Shown here one piece after another: positions 23,915-33,005 of a DNA stretch of 64,000 nucleotides. The translations under genes and the position numbers were made by a program. This stretch comes from Amycolatopsis lurida (GTDB lineage Bacteria; Actinomycetota; Actinomycetes; Mycobacteriales; Pseudonocardiaceae), in contig NZ_FNTA01000004.1 in NCBI RefSeq assembly GCF_900105055.1, positions 7,533,501-7,597,500 of the forward strand, written 5' to 3'. Numbering within the stretch: the stretch's first letter is position 1; every line of letters starts with the position of its first letter. The notes below the pieces were generated by a model. It had not been told where the DNA came from and did no database searches. It was given only the letters and a program-made list of their open reading frames with translations.

Positions 23915-25414
23915 ATGACGACCGACACCGCCACCGCCCCGACCGCCCCCATTGGGGCCCCGCAGGTCGCTATCAACGACATCGGGTCGGAGGAAGATTT
24001 CCTCGCAGCGATCGACAAGACGATCAAGTACTTCAACGATGGCGACATCGTCGAAGGAACCATCGTCAAGGTCGACCGTGACGAGGTCCTGCTCGACATC
24101 GGCTACAAGACCGAGGGTGTCATTCCCTCGCGCGAGCTCTCCATCAAGCACGATGTCGACCCGGCTGAGGTTGTCACCGTCGGCGATGAGGTCGAAGCCC
24201 TGGTCCTCCAGAAGGAGGACAAGGAAGGCCGTCTGATCCTGTCCAAGAAGCGCGCGCAGTACGAGCGCGCCTGGGGCACGATCGAGGAGCTCAAGGAGAA
24301 GGACGAGCCCGTCAAGGGTACCGTCATCGAGGTCGTCAAGGGCGGCCTCATCCTGGACATCGGCCTGCGCGGCTTCCTGCCGGCGTCGCTGGTCGAGATG
24401 CGCCGCGTGCGCGACCTGCAGCCGTACGTCGGCCGCGAGCTCGAGGCGAAGATCATCGAGCTGGACAAGAACCGCAACAACGTGGTCCTGTCCCGCCGCG
24501 CCTACCTGGAGCAGACCCAGTCCGAGGTGCGCAGCGAGTTCCTCAACGCGCTCGCCAAGGGTCAGGTCCGCAAGGGCGTCGTGTCGTCCATCGTCAACTT
24601 CGGTGCCTTCGTGGACCTGGGTGGCGTCGACGGCCTGGTGCACGTCTCCGAGCTGTCCTGGAAGCACATCGACCACCCGTCCGAGGTCGTCGAGGTCGGC
24701 CAGGAGGTCACGGTCGAGGTTCTGGACGTCGACATGGACCGCGAGCGCGTCTCGCTGTCGCTGAAGGCGACCCAGGAAGACCCGTGGCGTCAGTTCGCCC
24801 GCACCCACGCGATCGGCCAGATCGTGCCGGGCAAGGTCACCAAGCTCGTCCCGTTCGGTGCGTTCGTGCGCGTCGAAGAGGGCATCGAGGGCCTGGTGCA
24901 CATCTCCGAGCTGGCCGAGCGCCACGTGGAGATCCCGGAGCAGGTCGTCCAGGTCAACGGCGACGTGATGGTCAAGGTCATCGACATCGACCTCGAGCGT
25001 CGTCGCATCTCGCTGTCGCTGAAGCAGGCGAACGAGGGCGTCACGCCGGAGACCGAGTTCGACCCCACCCAGTACGGCATGGCCGCCGAGTACGACGCCG
25101 AGGGCAACTACATCTACCCCGAAGGCTTCGACCCGGACACCCAGGAGTGGCAGGAAGGCTTCGACAAGCAGCGTGAGGAGTGGGAGCGTCAGTACGCCGA
25201 GGCTCACACCCGCTACGAGGCTCACATGAAGCAGGTCCAGAAGGCCGCCGAGGCCGACGCCGAGGCCGCCGCGGACGCCGCGACCGGTGTCACCTCCAGC
25301 GACTCGGGCGAGCAGAGCTACACCTCCGCTCCGGCCGAGGCCAAGAGCGGTGGCACGCTCGCCAGCGACGAGCAGCTCGCGGCTCTCCGCGAGAAGCTGT
25401 CGGGTGGCGCGTGA
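23915..25414 (+). CDS. rpsA: 30S ribosomal protein S1
   Basis: 499 residues, four S1 RNA-binding repeats as usual in actinobacteria (about 36-105, 122-190, 210-280, 295-365), for example GDIVEGTIVKVDRDEVLLDI and VRKGVVSSIVNFGAFVDLGG. It binds mRNA and helps start translation on structured messages. The C-terminus is an acidic, low-complexity tail (AAEADAEAAADAA), where the pyrazinamide-related tail region lies in mycobacterial S1. A GGAG sits 11 bases before the ATG. A strong terminator follows 26 bp after the stop. Confidence 0.98.
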   Translation: MTTDTATAPTAPIGAPQVAINDIGSEEDFLAAIDKTIKYFNDGDIVEGTIVKVDRDEVLLDIGYKTEGVIPSRELSIKHDVDPAEVVTVGDEVEALVLQKEDKEGRLILSKKRAQYERAWGTIEELKEKDEPVKGTVIEVVKGGLILDIGLRGFLPASLVEMRRVRDLQPYVGRELEAKIIELDKNRNNVVLSRRAYLEQTQSEVRSEFLNALAKGQVRKGVVSSIVNFGAFVDLGGVDGLVHVSELSWKHIDHPSEVVEVGQEVTVEVLDVDMDRERVSLSLKATQEDPWRQFARTHAIGQIVPGKVTKLVPFGAFVRVEEGIEGLVHISELAERHVEIPEQVVQVNGDVMVKVIDIDLERRRISLSLKQANEGVTPETEFDPTQYGMAAEYDAEGNYIYPEGFDPDTQEWQEGFDKQREEWERQYAEAHTRYEAHMKQVQKAAEADAEAAADAATGVTSSDSGEQSYTSAPAEAKSGGTLASDEQLAALREKLSGGA

Positions 25415-25439
25415 TCCAGGCGCTCAGCCACTAGCTGAC

Positions 25440-25483
25440 AGACAGCGGCCCCGGTCCACCACGGACCGGGGCCGCTGTCTTTG
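25440..25483 (+). terminator. rpsA terminator
   Basis: An 18-bp perfect stem with a five-base loop, left arm AGACAGCGGCCCCGGTCC, right arm its complement, followed by TTTG on the plus strand. It lies just after the rpsA stop and is the clearest intrinsic terminator on the plus strand of the window. Confidence 0.88.
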
Positions 25484-25485
25484 TC

Positions 25486-25554
25486 CGCATTCAGTCCACT
25501 GGATGCGTTCCTTGCACGCGCGACTACCGCATTCAGAGAACTGAATGCGGTAGT
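25486..25554. repeat. Two related palindromes with core CGCATTCAG
   Basis: First, CGCATTCAGT and ACTGGATGCG around CC at 25486-25507. Second, a 14-bp perfect stem ACTACCGCATTCAG with an AGAA loop at 25523-25554. Both share CGCATTCAG and look like members of one repeat family. The second could end transcription of the small minus-strand gene at 25567-25800. Confidence 0.65.
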
Positions 25555-25566
25555 TGAAGAGCAAGG

Positions 25567-25800
25567 TCAGGAGGTGGCGGTCCGGACGGACGGGACCGAC
25601 GGCACCCAGATGCGTTCGAGCGCCGCGGCGCGGGCCTTGCGGCGGAGTCCGGCGAAGCTGTGCTTGGCGGGAACGAGGAGCGCGCTCAGCCACGTTCGCC
25701 GGTATTCGGCGAGGGCGTCGGCCACGGGACGATGGAGGACACAGTGCACCAGGCCCGGCGTTCCGAGCCGGTGCCTTCCAGCGTGCTTACCGTCTGCCAT
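25567..25800 (-). CDS. Small hypothetical protein
   Basis: 77 residues, beginning MADGKHAGRHRLG. Basic and Arg-rich with one mildly hydrophobic stretch (TWLSALLVPAKHSFAGL). I do not recognise a family. Support comes from a good ribosome-binding site (GGAGG four bases before the ATG at 25800) and a hairpin just after the stop. It sits alone between rpsA and coaE. A longer reading frame starting at 25842 has no such site. Confidence 0.5.
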   Translation of the reverse strand: MADGKHAGRHRLGTPGLVHCVLHRPVADALAEYRRTWLSALLVPAKHSFAGLRRKARAAALERIWVPSVPSVRTATS

Positions 25801-25997
25801 CGTTCCTCCGTGTGGGCTACCTTCGCCGCGCACGGTACGCACTCAAGCTCCCGAAGCGCGGTAACCGCCCGGCGTGTCACCCAGAAAGGTTGAGTCTCGC
25901 GTCACTATGAACTTGCCTTTTGTCTCCGTCTGTGCCGGATGTGCGCATCTCGTGACCCTGCGCGGTCGGTCCAGGTCGCGCCACTAGGCTGATCGGC

Positions 25998-27182
25998 ATG
26001 CTGCGTGTGGGCCTGACCGGCGGGATCGGCGCCGGAAAATCGACGGTGGCGAACCGGCTTTCCGAGCACGGCGCCGTCCTCATCGACTCCGACAAGATCG
26101 CCAGGGAGGTCGTCGAGCCGGGAACACCGGGGCTCACCGAACTCGTCGAGGCGTTCGGCGAAGACATCCTCGCCGACGACGGCGCGCTGGACCGGGCCGC
26201 GCTCGCCGCCAAGGCGTTCGCCGGCGAAGAGTCCCGCAAGCGGCTGAACTCGATCGTCCACCCGAGGGTCGGGGCCAGGACGGCCGAGCTGATGGCGGCC
26301 GCGGCGCCGGACGCGATCATCGTCCACGACATCCCGCTGCTGGTCGAAGGCGGGCTCGCGCCGATGTACCACCTCGTCGTCATGGTCGACGCGCCGGAGG
26401 AGGTCCGGGTCCGCCGCCTGGTCGAGGTACGGGGGATGGCGGAGGACGACGCGCGCGCCAGGATCAAGGCGCAGGCCACGACCGATCAGCGCCGTGCGGT
26501 GGCCGACGTCTGGTTCGACAACAGCGGAGCGCCCGACATCGTGCTCGCCGAGGTCGACGCGCTGTGGGCGGACAGGCTGACCCCGTTCGAGGCGAACGTC
26601 CGGCTCCGCAAGCCGCGTGCGCCGATGTCGCCGAAGATCGCGCCGTACGACGAGACCTGGCCGGTGCAGGCCGAGCGTGCGCTCGCGCGGCTCCGCGTGG
26701 TGGTGGGTGACGATGCCGTGCGGGTCGATCACATCGGTTCGACCTCCGTGCCGGGTCTGCCCGCCAAGGACATCCTCGACCTCCAGCTGACGGTGTCCAC
26801 TTTGGACAAGGCAGACGAACTGGCCGACGCGCTCTCCGACGCGGGATTCCCGCGGGCGGAAGGGGAGTGGTTCGACGACGCGCACGGTGAAGAGGGCACG
26901 TGGCCCAAGCGATTCCACTTCGGTGGCGACCCCCGCCGTCCGGTCAACCTGCACGTCCGCTCCCAGGAGACGCCGGCCTGGCGGCTCGCGCTGCTGTTCC
27001 CGGAATGGCTGCGGCAGAACCCGGACGAGCGCGACGCCTACGCGGCGGTCAAGAACGCCATGGCCGCGAAGCACGCCGATGATGGAACGGTCGAGCAGTA
27101 CACCGACGAGAAACAGGTCTGGGTCGACGCGGCCTTCACCCGGGCCGACGCGTGGGCGGACTCGACCGGCTGGACCCCGTAG
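25998..27182 (+). CDS. coaE: Dephospho-CoA kinase fused to GrpB/UPF0157 domain
   Basis: 394 residues. Residues 1-200 are dephospho-CoA kinase, the last step of CoA synthesis: P-loop LTGGIGAGKSTVANRL, the LIDSDKIAREVV motif and the lid region ARIKAQATTDQRRAVADV. Residues 210-394 are a GrpB/UPF0157 domain (nucleotidyltransferase-like fold) with VDHIGSTSVPGLPAKDILDL. The same fusion is found in mycobacterial CoaE, where the added domain helps folding or regulation. The ATG follows a TAGGCT box by seven bases, suggesting a leaderless mRNA. A convergent two-component operon ends four bases beyond its stop. Confidence 0.96.
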   Translation: MLRVGLTGGIGAGKSTVANRLSEHGAVLIDSDKIAREVVEPGTPGLTELVEAFGEDILADDGALDRAALAAKAFAGEESRKRLNSIVHPRVGARTAELMAAAAPDAIIVHDIPLLVEGGLAPMYHLVVMVDAPEEVRVRRLVEVRGMAEDDARARIKAQATTDQRRAVADVWFDNSGAPDIVLAEVDALWADRLTPFEANVRLRKPRAPMSPKIAPYDETWPVQAERALARLRVVVGDDAVRVDHIGSTSVPGLPAKDILDLQLTVSTLDKADELADALSDAGFPRAEGEWFDDAHGEEGTWPKRFHFGGDPRRPVNLHVRSQETPAWRLALLFPEWLRQNPDERDAYAAVKNAMAAKHADDGTVEQYTDEKQVWVDAAFTRADAWADSTGWTP

Positions 27183-27185
27183 GCC

Positions 27186-27812
27186 TCAGCTCCCGAGCAA
27201 TCCCCGCGCGAAAGCGGTCGCGACGGCGGCCGCGCGATCCTTCACCCCGAGCTTGGCGTAGGCGTGGACGAGGTGCGTCTTCACCGTGGCCTCGCTGATG
27301 AACAGCAGTTTCGCGGCCTCCTTGTTGGTCGACCCGCGCGAGATCAGGGTGAGGACTTCGAGCTCTCGTTTGCTCAGTGGCTCCGGCGCGGGCGCGCGCA
27401 TCCTGCCCAGGATCAGATCGGCGACGGCGGGGGAGAGCACCGCCTCGCCCCGCGCCGTCGCCCGGACCGCACGGAAGAGCTCCTCGCGAGGAGCGTCCTT
27501 GAGCAGGTAGCCGGTCGCGCCGGCTTCGATCGCCGGGATGACGTCGGTGTCGGTGTCGTAGGTCGTCAGCACGAGGATCCGCGCGGGATTGCGGAGCTTG
27601 GCCAGCTTCGCGATCGCGGCCACCCCGCCGGAGCCTGGCATCCGCAGATCCATCAGCACGACGTCGGGGCGGAGTTTCTCCGCCAGCGCGACGGCCTCGT
27701 CGCCGGAGGACGCCTCTCCGAGCACCTCGAATCCTTGTTCCGCGGTGAAGATGCCGCGCAGCCCGTCGCGGACGATGGGGTGGTCGTCGGTGATCAGCAG
27801 CGTGATCGTCAT
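27186..27812 (-). CDS. NarL/LuxR-type response regulator
   Basis: 208 residues. The receiver domain has the acidic pocket in LLITDDHPIVRDGL, the phospho-acceptor Asp in VVLMDLRMPG (near residue 53), Thr in ILVLTTYD and Lys in GYLLKDA. The C-terminal LuxR helix-turn-helix is LSKRELEVLTLISRGSTNKE followed by AAKLLFISEATVKTHL. The ATG overlaps the histidine kinase stop by four bases. It should control genes in response to its partner kinase; the glycosyltransferase gene upstream in the same unit is a plausible target. It ends three bases from the convergent coaE stop. Confidence 0.95.
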   Translation of the reverse strand: MTITLLITDDHPIVRDGLRGIFTAEQGFEVLGEASSGDEAVALAEKLRPDVVLMDLRMPGSGGVAAIAKLAKLRNPARILVLTTYDTDTDVIPAIEAGATGYLLKDAPREELFRAVRATARGEAVLSPAVADLILGRMRAPAPEPLSKRELEVLTLISRGSTNKEAAKLLFISEATVKTHLVHAYAKLGVKDRAAAVATAFARGLLGS

Positions 27813-29068
27813 GCCCTGGCCTCCAGCGCGATGGCAGGCAGATCGGCCGAAACGGCCGTCCCGCCGCCGGGCTCGGATTCGAGGTGCAGTGTTCCCGCCA
27901 GCCTGGCGACGCGGGCACGCATCCCGGAGATGCCGAAACCATCTTCGCCCGCCGTGCCCGGCTCGAAGCCCTTCCCGTCGTCCCGGACGTCGACGGTCAC
28001 CTGATCGCCCATGTAGGACAACGTGAGCCCCACGACCGTGGCGGCGGCGTGCTTCTCGACGTTGGCCAGCGCTTCCTGGGTGATCCGCAGCAGTGTCGCT
28101 TCGATCTCGGGATGCAGCGGCCGCGTGGTCCCGGTGGTGGTGAACCGGACCTCGACACCGGTCCGGCCGCTCCACCGCCGGGAGACCTCGCCGAGCGCGT
28201 CCGGCAGGGTCGCTGCGGCCAGTGGCTGCGGGCCGAGCGCCCGCACCGAACGCCGGGCGGCGGTCAGGTTCTCCCGCGCCAAGGCCATCGCGGAGCCGAC
28301 GTGCCGCTGGCATTCCGCGGGATCGTCCTTCGCCTCGGCGGCCGCCTCCAGCTGGGTGATGATCCCGGTGAAGCCCTGGGCGAGCGTGTCGTGGATTTCC
28401 AGGCTCAGCCGCCGGCGTTCGTCGAGGACGCCGGTTTCGTGCGCCTGGCTGAGCAGTTGCCGTTGCAGCACCGCGTTCTCTTCCTGGGCGGCGGCGAGGT
28501 CGTCGAGCACGCGCTTGCGCTCCGCGTGCTGCCGCGCCATCGCCGCCGAGACGAGCCCGCCCCCGCCGACGGCGGCGGTCTGCACCAGCGTGACCACGAT
28601 CCACAGGGCGGGCTGATCGGCGAACGCCCGCAGCGGACCCCCGTTGGGGATCGTGTTGATCAGCGCGGAGACCACGAAGATCCCGGCCAGCGCGAGCGGG
28701 GCGGGCCGCAGGCGCATCGCCTCGAAGAACCCGGTGATCATGAAGATCAGGAAGATCGTGTCGTGCGCTTCGAGCGCCGCCGCGATCGTGACCAGCCCGG
28801 CGAAGGACACGGCGACCACGGCCGGATGATCTTCCCAGCGTTTCGGTATCAGTGTGGAACCGAGCAGGAGCCAGCCTGCCGCGATCCCCGCCCGCCCCAG
28901 GGTGGACAGCGGGTCATGGCCGGAGAGCACGAGACTGAGCACCGTGCTGATCGCCAGCAGCGCGTACGGCAGATACCTTTCGATCCGGCCGCCCCACGGG
29001 CGCCACAGGGACCCGCCGTCCTCGGGAGACGGCCACAGCGAGTCCTGCCACCGGATCCAGCTGGTCAT
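27809..29068 (-). CDS. Two-component sensor histidine kinase, NarX/DesK type
   Basis: 419 residues. Five or six membrane helices span about 30-180, with little outside the membrane, so it probably senses the membrane itself. A coiled linker (AAAQEENAVLQRQLLSQAHE) leads to the HisKA_3 box DERRRLSLEIHDTLAQGF, whose His is the phosphorylation site, and then to the ATPase domain (ITQEALANVEKHA, VTVDVRDDGKGFEP, GFGISGMRARV). The ATG at 29068 overlaps the upstream glycosyltransferase stop by four bases, an unusual direct coupling of a sensor kinase to a membrane enzyme. Confidence 0.94.
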   Translation of the reverse strand: MTSWIRWQDSLWPSPEDGGSLWRPWGGRIERYLPYALLAISTVLSLVLSGHDPLSTLGRAGIAAGWLLLGSTLIPKRWEDHPAVVAVSFAGLVTIAAALEAHDTIFLIFMITGFFEAMRLRPAPLALAGIFVVSALINTIPNGGPLRAFADQPALWIVVTLVQTAAVGGGGLVSAAMARQHAERKRVLDDLAAAQEENAVLQRQLLSQAHETGVLDERRRLSLEIHDTLAQGFTGIITQLEAAAEAKDDPAECQRHVGSAMALARENLTAARRSVRALGPQPLAAATLPDALGEVSRRWSGRTGVEVRFTTTGTTRPLHPEIEATLLRITQEALANVEKHAAATVVGLTLSYMGDQVTVDVRDDGKGFEPGTAGEDGFGISGMRARVARLAGTLHLESEPGGGTAVSADLPAIALEARA

Positions 29069-30585
29069 ACCCGGAATTCTCGCAGGCCGGGCCACGCCAC
29101 GGCCCAGGTTTCGGTGTGGCCGGTGACCAGCCAGATCGGCATGCCCCGGCTCACGTTGGGGACGCCGGCCGCGTTGTCCACGCGGGAGACGATCCGGGCG
29201 TCGGTGAACGAACGCAGCAGTCGCGCCGGATCCGGCCCGACGAACAGAACGCTGTCCGCGGTCTCGGGCGGATGACCGAAGTACCAGAAGCCCCGGCTGG
29301 GGCTGTACACGGCGGGAAGCCCGTAGTCGGCGCCGTACCGGTCCAGCGCTCCGGCCTGCCAGTACCCGGCCGTGACGAGCGTGGTGCGCGCCCGCTGCTC
29401 CGGCGGGAGCCGGTGGTGGACGTCCGCGACGGAACGGGCGAGGTCCGGCCAGCCGATCTCCTCCAGCGCGTACGCCGGACGCGGGACGTCCCGGCCTTCC
29501 GCGAGCCAGGCGGACGGCCACACCGGCAGCGCATAGGGGAGCGTGTACAGCGCGGAAAGCAGGAACACCGGCCAGGTCGGGATCCAGCGGAACCACCAGG
29601 ACGGTCGCAACTGTCCGAAGTGGACCGCGGCACCCGCCCACAGGACGCCGAACATGCCCGCCGCGTAGTAGTAGCGGCCGTTCGACAGGATGAACAGCGC
29701 GATCACGCCGACCGCGGTCCAGCCGAGGAACCGGTATTCGCGCAGCCTGGCCGAGAACAGCAGGACCCCGAGTCCGTAAAGGACACCGACGACACCGATA
29801 CCGAGCCCGGCGCCGGTCAGCAGCGCGGGAAGGAACCCGGCGCGGCCGCTCCAGCCACCGGTGGTCTCGTGCGCGATGACGTCACCCATCTCCAGTTGCG
29901 GCCAGCCGTTCGCGGCCTGCCACCAGAGCGTCGGCACCATCGAGAGGGCGGCGATTCCCGCGCCGAGCCAGAGTTTGGGCCTGCGCAAGAGATCCCGTGG
30001 TCCGAAGACCAGGATCGCTACCCCGGCGGCGACCCAGAACGTCGCGATCAGGAGCTTGACGTTCAGCGCGACGGCGGTCGCCACGCCCAGCCACAGCAGC
30101 AGAGTGCCGTCGCGGGTTCGCATCCACCGCACGAGCAGCCACGCGATGAGCGTCCACAGCGCCGGGTCGATCGTCGAAGTGGCCAGGTAGTGCCCGCTCC
30201 CGAGGAACTGCCCGCAGATCGCGTATGCCGCCGCGGCGCGGGCCTGGGCCCGGCGGTCCCCGCCCATCTCGCAGGCGATGAGCCCGGTGAACACGACACC
30301 GGCGGCCGTCGCGAGGACGGCGGGCAGACGGAAGACGAAGACGTTTCCCGGCGCGAGCGTGTCCATGGCCAGTGCCAGGGCCGGGAGCACCGGCGGCTGA
30401 TCCGCGTATCCCCAGGCCAGCCGCTTGCCCGCGGAGAGGAAGTACAGTTCGTCGCCGAAGTAGCCGTACCGCCACGCCGTCGCCATCAGGACCGCGGCGG
30501 CCGCGGCGGCGAGGAGCCCCACCGGGAGCCGGGCGAACGCCGCACTGGACACCGTCGGTGTTTCGGCCGCGCGGGCGGCTTCCAT
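29065..30585 (-). CDS. Membrane glycosyltransferase, GT39/PMT-like (GT-C), copy 1
   Basis: 506 residues, about 11-12 membrane helices. The first outside loop, GYFGDELYFLSAGKRLAWGY followed by ADQPP, holds the acidic pair expected at the active site of GT-C enzymes, which move sugars from polyprenyl-phosphate donors outside the membrane. The C-terminal soluble part includes VTAGYWQAGALDRYG. Start at 30585 (MEAARAAET) has GAGGA upstream; the longer frame is a readthrough into the neighbour's region. Cotranslated with the sensor kinase. A paralogue follows at 30675-32201; probably both decorate the cell wall or a glycolipid. Confidence 0.88.
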   Translation of the reverse strand: MEAARAAETPTVSSAAFARLPVGLLAAAAAAVLMATAWRYGYFGDELYFLSAGKRLAWGYADQPPVLPALALAMDTLAPGNVFVFRLPAVLATAAGVVFTGLIACEMGGDRRAQARAAAAYAICGQFLGSGHYLATSTIDPALWTLIAWLLVRWMRTRDGTLLLWLGVATAVALNVKLLIATFWVAAGVAILVFGPRDLLRRPKLWLGAGIAALSMVPTLWWQAANGWPQLEMGDVIAHETTGGWSGRAGFLPALLTGAGLGIGVVGVLYGLGVLLFSARLREYRFLGWTAVGVIALFILSNGRYYYAAGMFGVLWAGAAVHFGQLRPSWWFRWIPTWPVFLLSALYTLPYALPVWPSAWLAEGRDVPRPAYALEEIGWPDLARSVADVHHRLPPEQRARTTLVTAGYWQAGALDRYGADYGLPAVYSPSRGFWYFGHPPETADSVLFVGPDPARLLRSFTDARIVSRVDNAAGVPNVSRGMPIWLVTGHTETWAVAWPGLREFRV

Positions 30586-30674
30586 CCATTCCTCGCAGAT
30601 CCCTCGGGTGCCGGTCCTCTCGCACCTTACGTGCCACCGGCGTGGCGCGTCGGTCGTGAGAGGACCGGTGAGGC

Positions 30675-32201
30675 TCAGAAGCCCCAGTCCGCGAGTTTCG
30701 GCCACACCGTGTCCCAACTCCCGTTCCGGCCGGTGGCCAGCCAGATCTTCATGCCCTGACTCACGTTCTGGATCCCGGCCCCGTTGTCGAGCGCGCCGAC
30801 CTGACGCACCTGCGTGAAGTACGGCACAAGCCCCGAAGGGTCGTTCCCGACGAAGAGGATGTCCCGTGCCGATTCCGGCGGCCTCGGCAGCGTCACGTAG
30901 CCGCGGTTGGGGCTCGACGGCGACGGAAGCCCGAGCTCCGGTCCATAGTGGTCGATGGCACCGGCCTGCCAGTACTTCGCCGTGACGACACCGGTCCGGG
31001 AGGGATCGGGAACGGTCCGGTACACCCGCGCCACCGACTCCGTGATCTCCCTCCAGCCGACCTCTTCGACGGCGAAGATCGGCCGCGCCCACATCGGGGC
31101 GCTCGCCAGGTCCGCCCGCGGGAGGATCGGAAGTGCCTGCGGGATCGCGATCACCGCGGCCACGAGGTACACCGGCCAGGTGGCGATCCAGCGCCAGTAC
31201 TTCGACGCCTGGCCCGCCTCGATCTCCACCGCCGCCGCGGCGAACAGCGGGGCGAACATTCCCGCCGCGTAGTAATAGCGCCCGTTCGCCAGCAGGAACA
31301 GGGCGAGAACGCCGAGCGCGGTCCAGCCGAGGAACCGATACGGCCGCAGGCGTTCGGACCTCAGCAGGCGCCACAGTCCATAGCAGACCAGGATCGCCCC
31401 CACCGGTACTCCGGCGCTCAGCACCAGCGTCGGAACGAAGGTGATCCGCCCGCCCCAGCCTGCCGAGACCTCCTGGGAGATCGCCGCGCCCATGGTCAGT
31501 TGCGGCCATCCGTTCGCCGCCTGCCAGACGAGGGTGGGCGCGATCATCGCGGCGGCGATCACCGCGCCGAGCCACAGCGCCGGACGGCGGACGAGGTCAC
31601 GCGGCCCGAACGCCACCGCGGCGGCCAGTACGACGACCCAGAAGCCCCCCACGAGGAACTTCGTGTTCAGGGCGACCCCGGTCACCACGCCGGCCCAGAC
31701 CAGGAGCTTGTCCGTCCGGGTCCGCATCCAGCGGACGAGCAGCCAGAGCAGCAGCGTCCACAGGAACGGGTCGATCGTGCTGGTCGCCAGATAGTGCCCG
31801 CTGCCGAGCATCTGGATGGACACCGCGAACGTCACCGCCGCGATGGTCTGCGCTTTGCGCCCGCCGCCCAGTTCCCTGGCGATGAGCGCGGTCAGCACGA
31901 CGCCCGCCACCATCGCCAGCATGGCCGGGATCCGCAGGACGAACGGTGAATCGGCGCCGAACGCGTCCATCAGGCGGGCCAGCAGCGGCAACAGCGGCGG
32001 TTGGTCGGCATACCCCCAGTCCAGATGCCGACCGGCCGCCAGGAAGTACAACTCGTCGCCGAAATAGCCGTAGCGATCGGCCGTCGCCGCGAGGACCGCC
32101 CCCATCGCCCCGGCGATCACCAGCACCGGTGTCCTGGCGAACGACGCGACCTCCGCGTGTTCTCCTCCACCGGACCGTTCCCGGAGTCCCTCGGCCTCCA
32201 T
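30675..32201 (-). CDS. Membrane glycosyltransferase, GT39/PMT-like (GT-C), copy 2
   Basis: 508 residues, clearly paralogous to copy 1: RYGYFGDELYFLAAGRHLDW, LGSGHYLATSTIDPFLWTLL, TPTLVWQAANGWPQL-like and NVSQGMKIWLATG segments align in order. Same GT-C topology with the acidic loop after helix 1. The start at ATG 32201 (MEAEGLRERS) matches the start of copy 1; a GTG six bases earlier is also in frame. The 89-bp gap to copy 1 has no obvious terminator, so it may be the first gene of a unit running through copy 1 to the two-component genes. Confidence 0.87.
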   Translation of the reverse strand: MEAEGLRERSGGGEHAEVASFARTPVLVIAGAMGAVLAATADRYGYFGDELYFLAAGRHLDWGYADQPPLLPLLARLMDAFGADSPFVLRIPAMLAMVAGVVLTALIARELGGGRKAQTIAAVTFAVSIQMLGSGHYLATSTIDPFLWTLLLWLLVRWMRTRTDKLLVWAGVVTGVALNTKFLVGGFWVVVLAAAVAFGPRDLVRRPALWLGAVIAAAMIAPTLVWQAANGWPQLTMGAAISQEVSAGWGGRITFVPTLVLSAGVPVGAILVCYGLWRLLRSERLRPYRFLGWTALGVLALFLLANGRYYYAAGMFAPLFAAAAVEIEAGQASKYWRWIATWPVYLVAAVIAIPQALPILPRADLASAPMWARPIFAVEEVGWREITESVARVYRTVPDPSRTGVVTAKYWQAGAIDHYGPELGLPSPSSPNRGYVTLPRPPESARDILFVGNDPSGLVPYFTQVRQVGALDNGAGIQNVSQGMKIWLATGRNGSWDTVWPKLADWGF

Positions 32202-32346
32202 GACCACGGGTATCCGCCCCCTCTCGATCGGTTACGCCCTTGATCGAGAGTCCCGCGGCGCCGCCCGTCCGGGGATCCATCGGCCGGTCAGGATCGGCTC
32301 ACCCAAGGGATGAGCCAGGATCAACCGATCGATGGATGCGGGGGGA

Positions 32347-32862
32347 TCAGTGCCGTCGCCAGCCGAGTGTGATGTCCTTGGTGGACAGCCAGCCGCGCAG
32401 GTCGTGGCCGTGCGTCGCCAGTCCGTCGACCGTCGTGTGGCTGACGCCGAGCGCGCGTTCGCCGTCGGCGGGGGAGAGCAGCCCGGCGGTGACCGCGGCG
32501 AGGAGCTCGTCGGTGTCGATCACCTGGACGGATTTCTTGTCCCGGAGGACGAGGTCGAGATAGAGGTCGGTGGCCACCCAGACGCCGTCCTCGTGGCGGA
32601 TGTCGACGACGTCGAGGTAGAAGTCCTGATCGCGTTCGTGGCCTGGAGTGAACCAGAAATCGGTGATCCGCAGGCCGAGATCCGGCAGCAGCCAGGACTC
32701 GATGTAGTGGAACTGGGTCCGCCCCGGCGTCGGCCGCGCCATGTAGAGGCCGAAGGGTTCTTCGCGGTATTCCTCGACGTCCCTCACGATGCCCTTGGGA
32801 TCCGTGTTGGTCTTCGCGGCCGGGTCGAAGTACTCGACCTTGGGCGGATGCAGCGCGGTCAT
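32347..32862 (-). CDS. DUF402 family protein (FomD-like)
   Basis: 171 residues. DUF402 proteins are small beta-barrel phosphohydrolases of nucleotides or phosphonate adducts; FomD is the studied relative. Visible family features are QFHYIESWLLPDLGLRITDF, GHERDQDFYLDVVDI and LYLDLVLRDKKSVQVIDTDE, with conserved acids for metal binding. The C-terminal LLSPADGERAL is a helical tail. The start at 32862 (MTALHPPKVEYF) is preferred over an in-frame ATG at 32898. It is divergent from the DUF5685 gene; no functional partner is evident. Confidence 0.82.
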   Translation of the reverse strand: MTALHPPKVEYFDPAAKTNTDPKGIVRDVEEYREEPFGLYMARPTPGRTQFHYIESWLLPDLGLRITDFWFTPGHERDQDFYLDVVDIRHEDGVWVATDLYLDLVLRDKKSVQVIDTDELLAAVTAGLLSPADGERALGVSHTTVDGLATHGHDLRGWLSTKDITLGWRRH

Positions 32863-33005
32863 CCGCCCATCTTGGAAGGCGGCGCCGCCCGCGACCACCG
32901 CCCAACCGGGTGGACGATCACGGTTTGCGGGTTTCGGAGGAGCAGCGGGGCCCGGCCGGATAAGGTGCGCTGGTTCCGCCAGAGGGGTGAGTGGGGAGTC
33001 GACGC

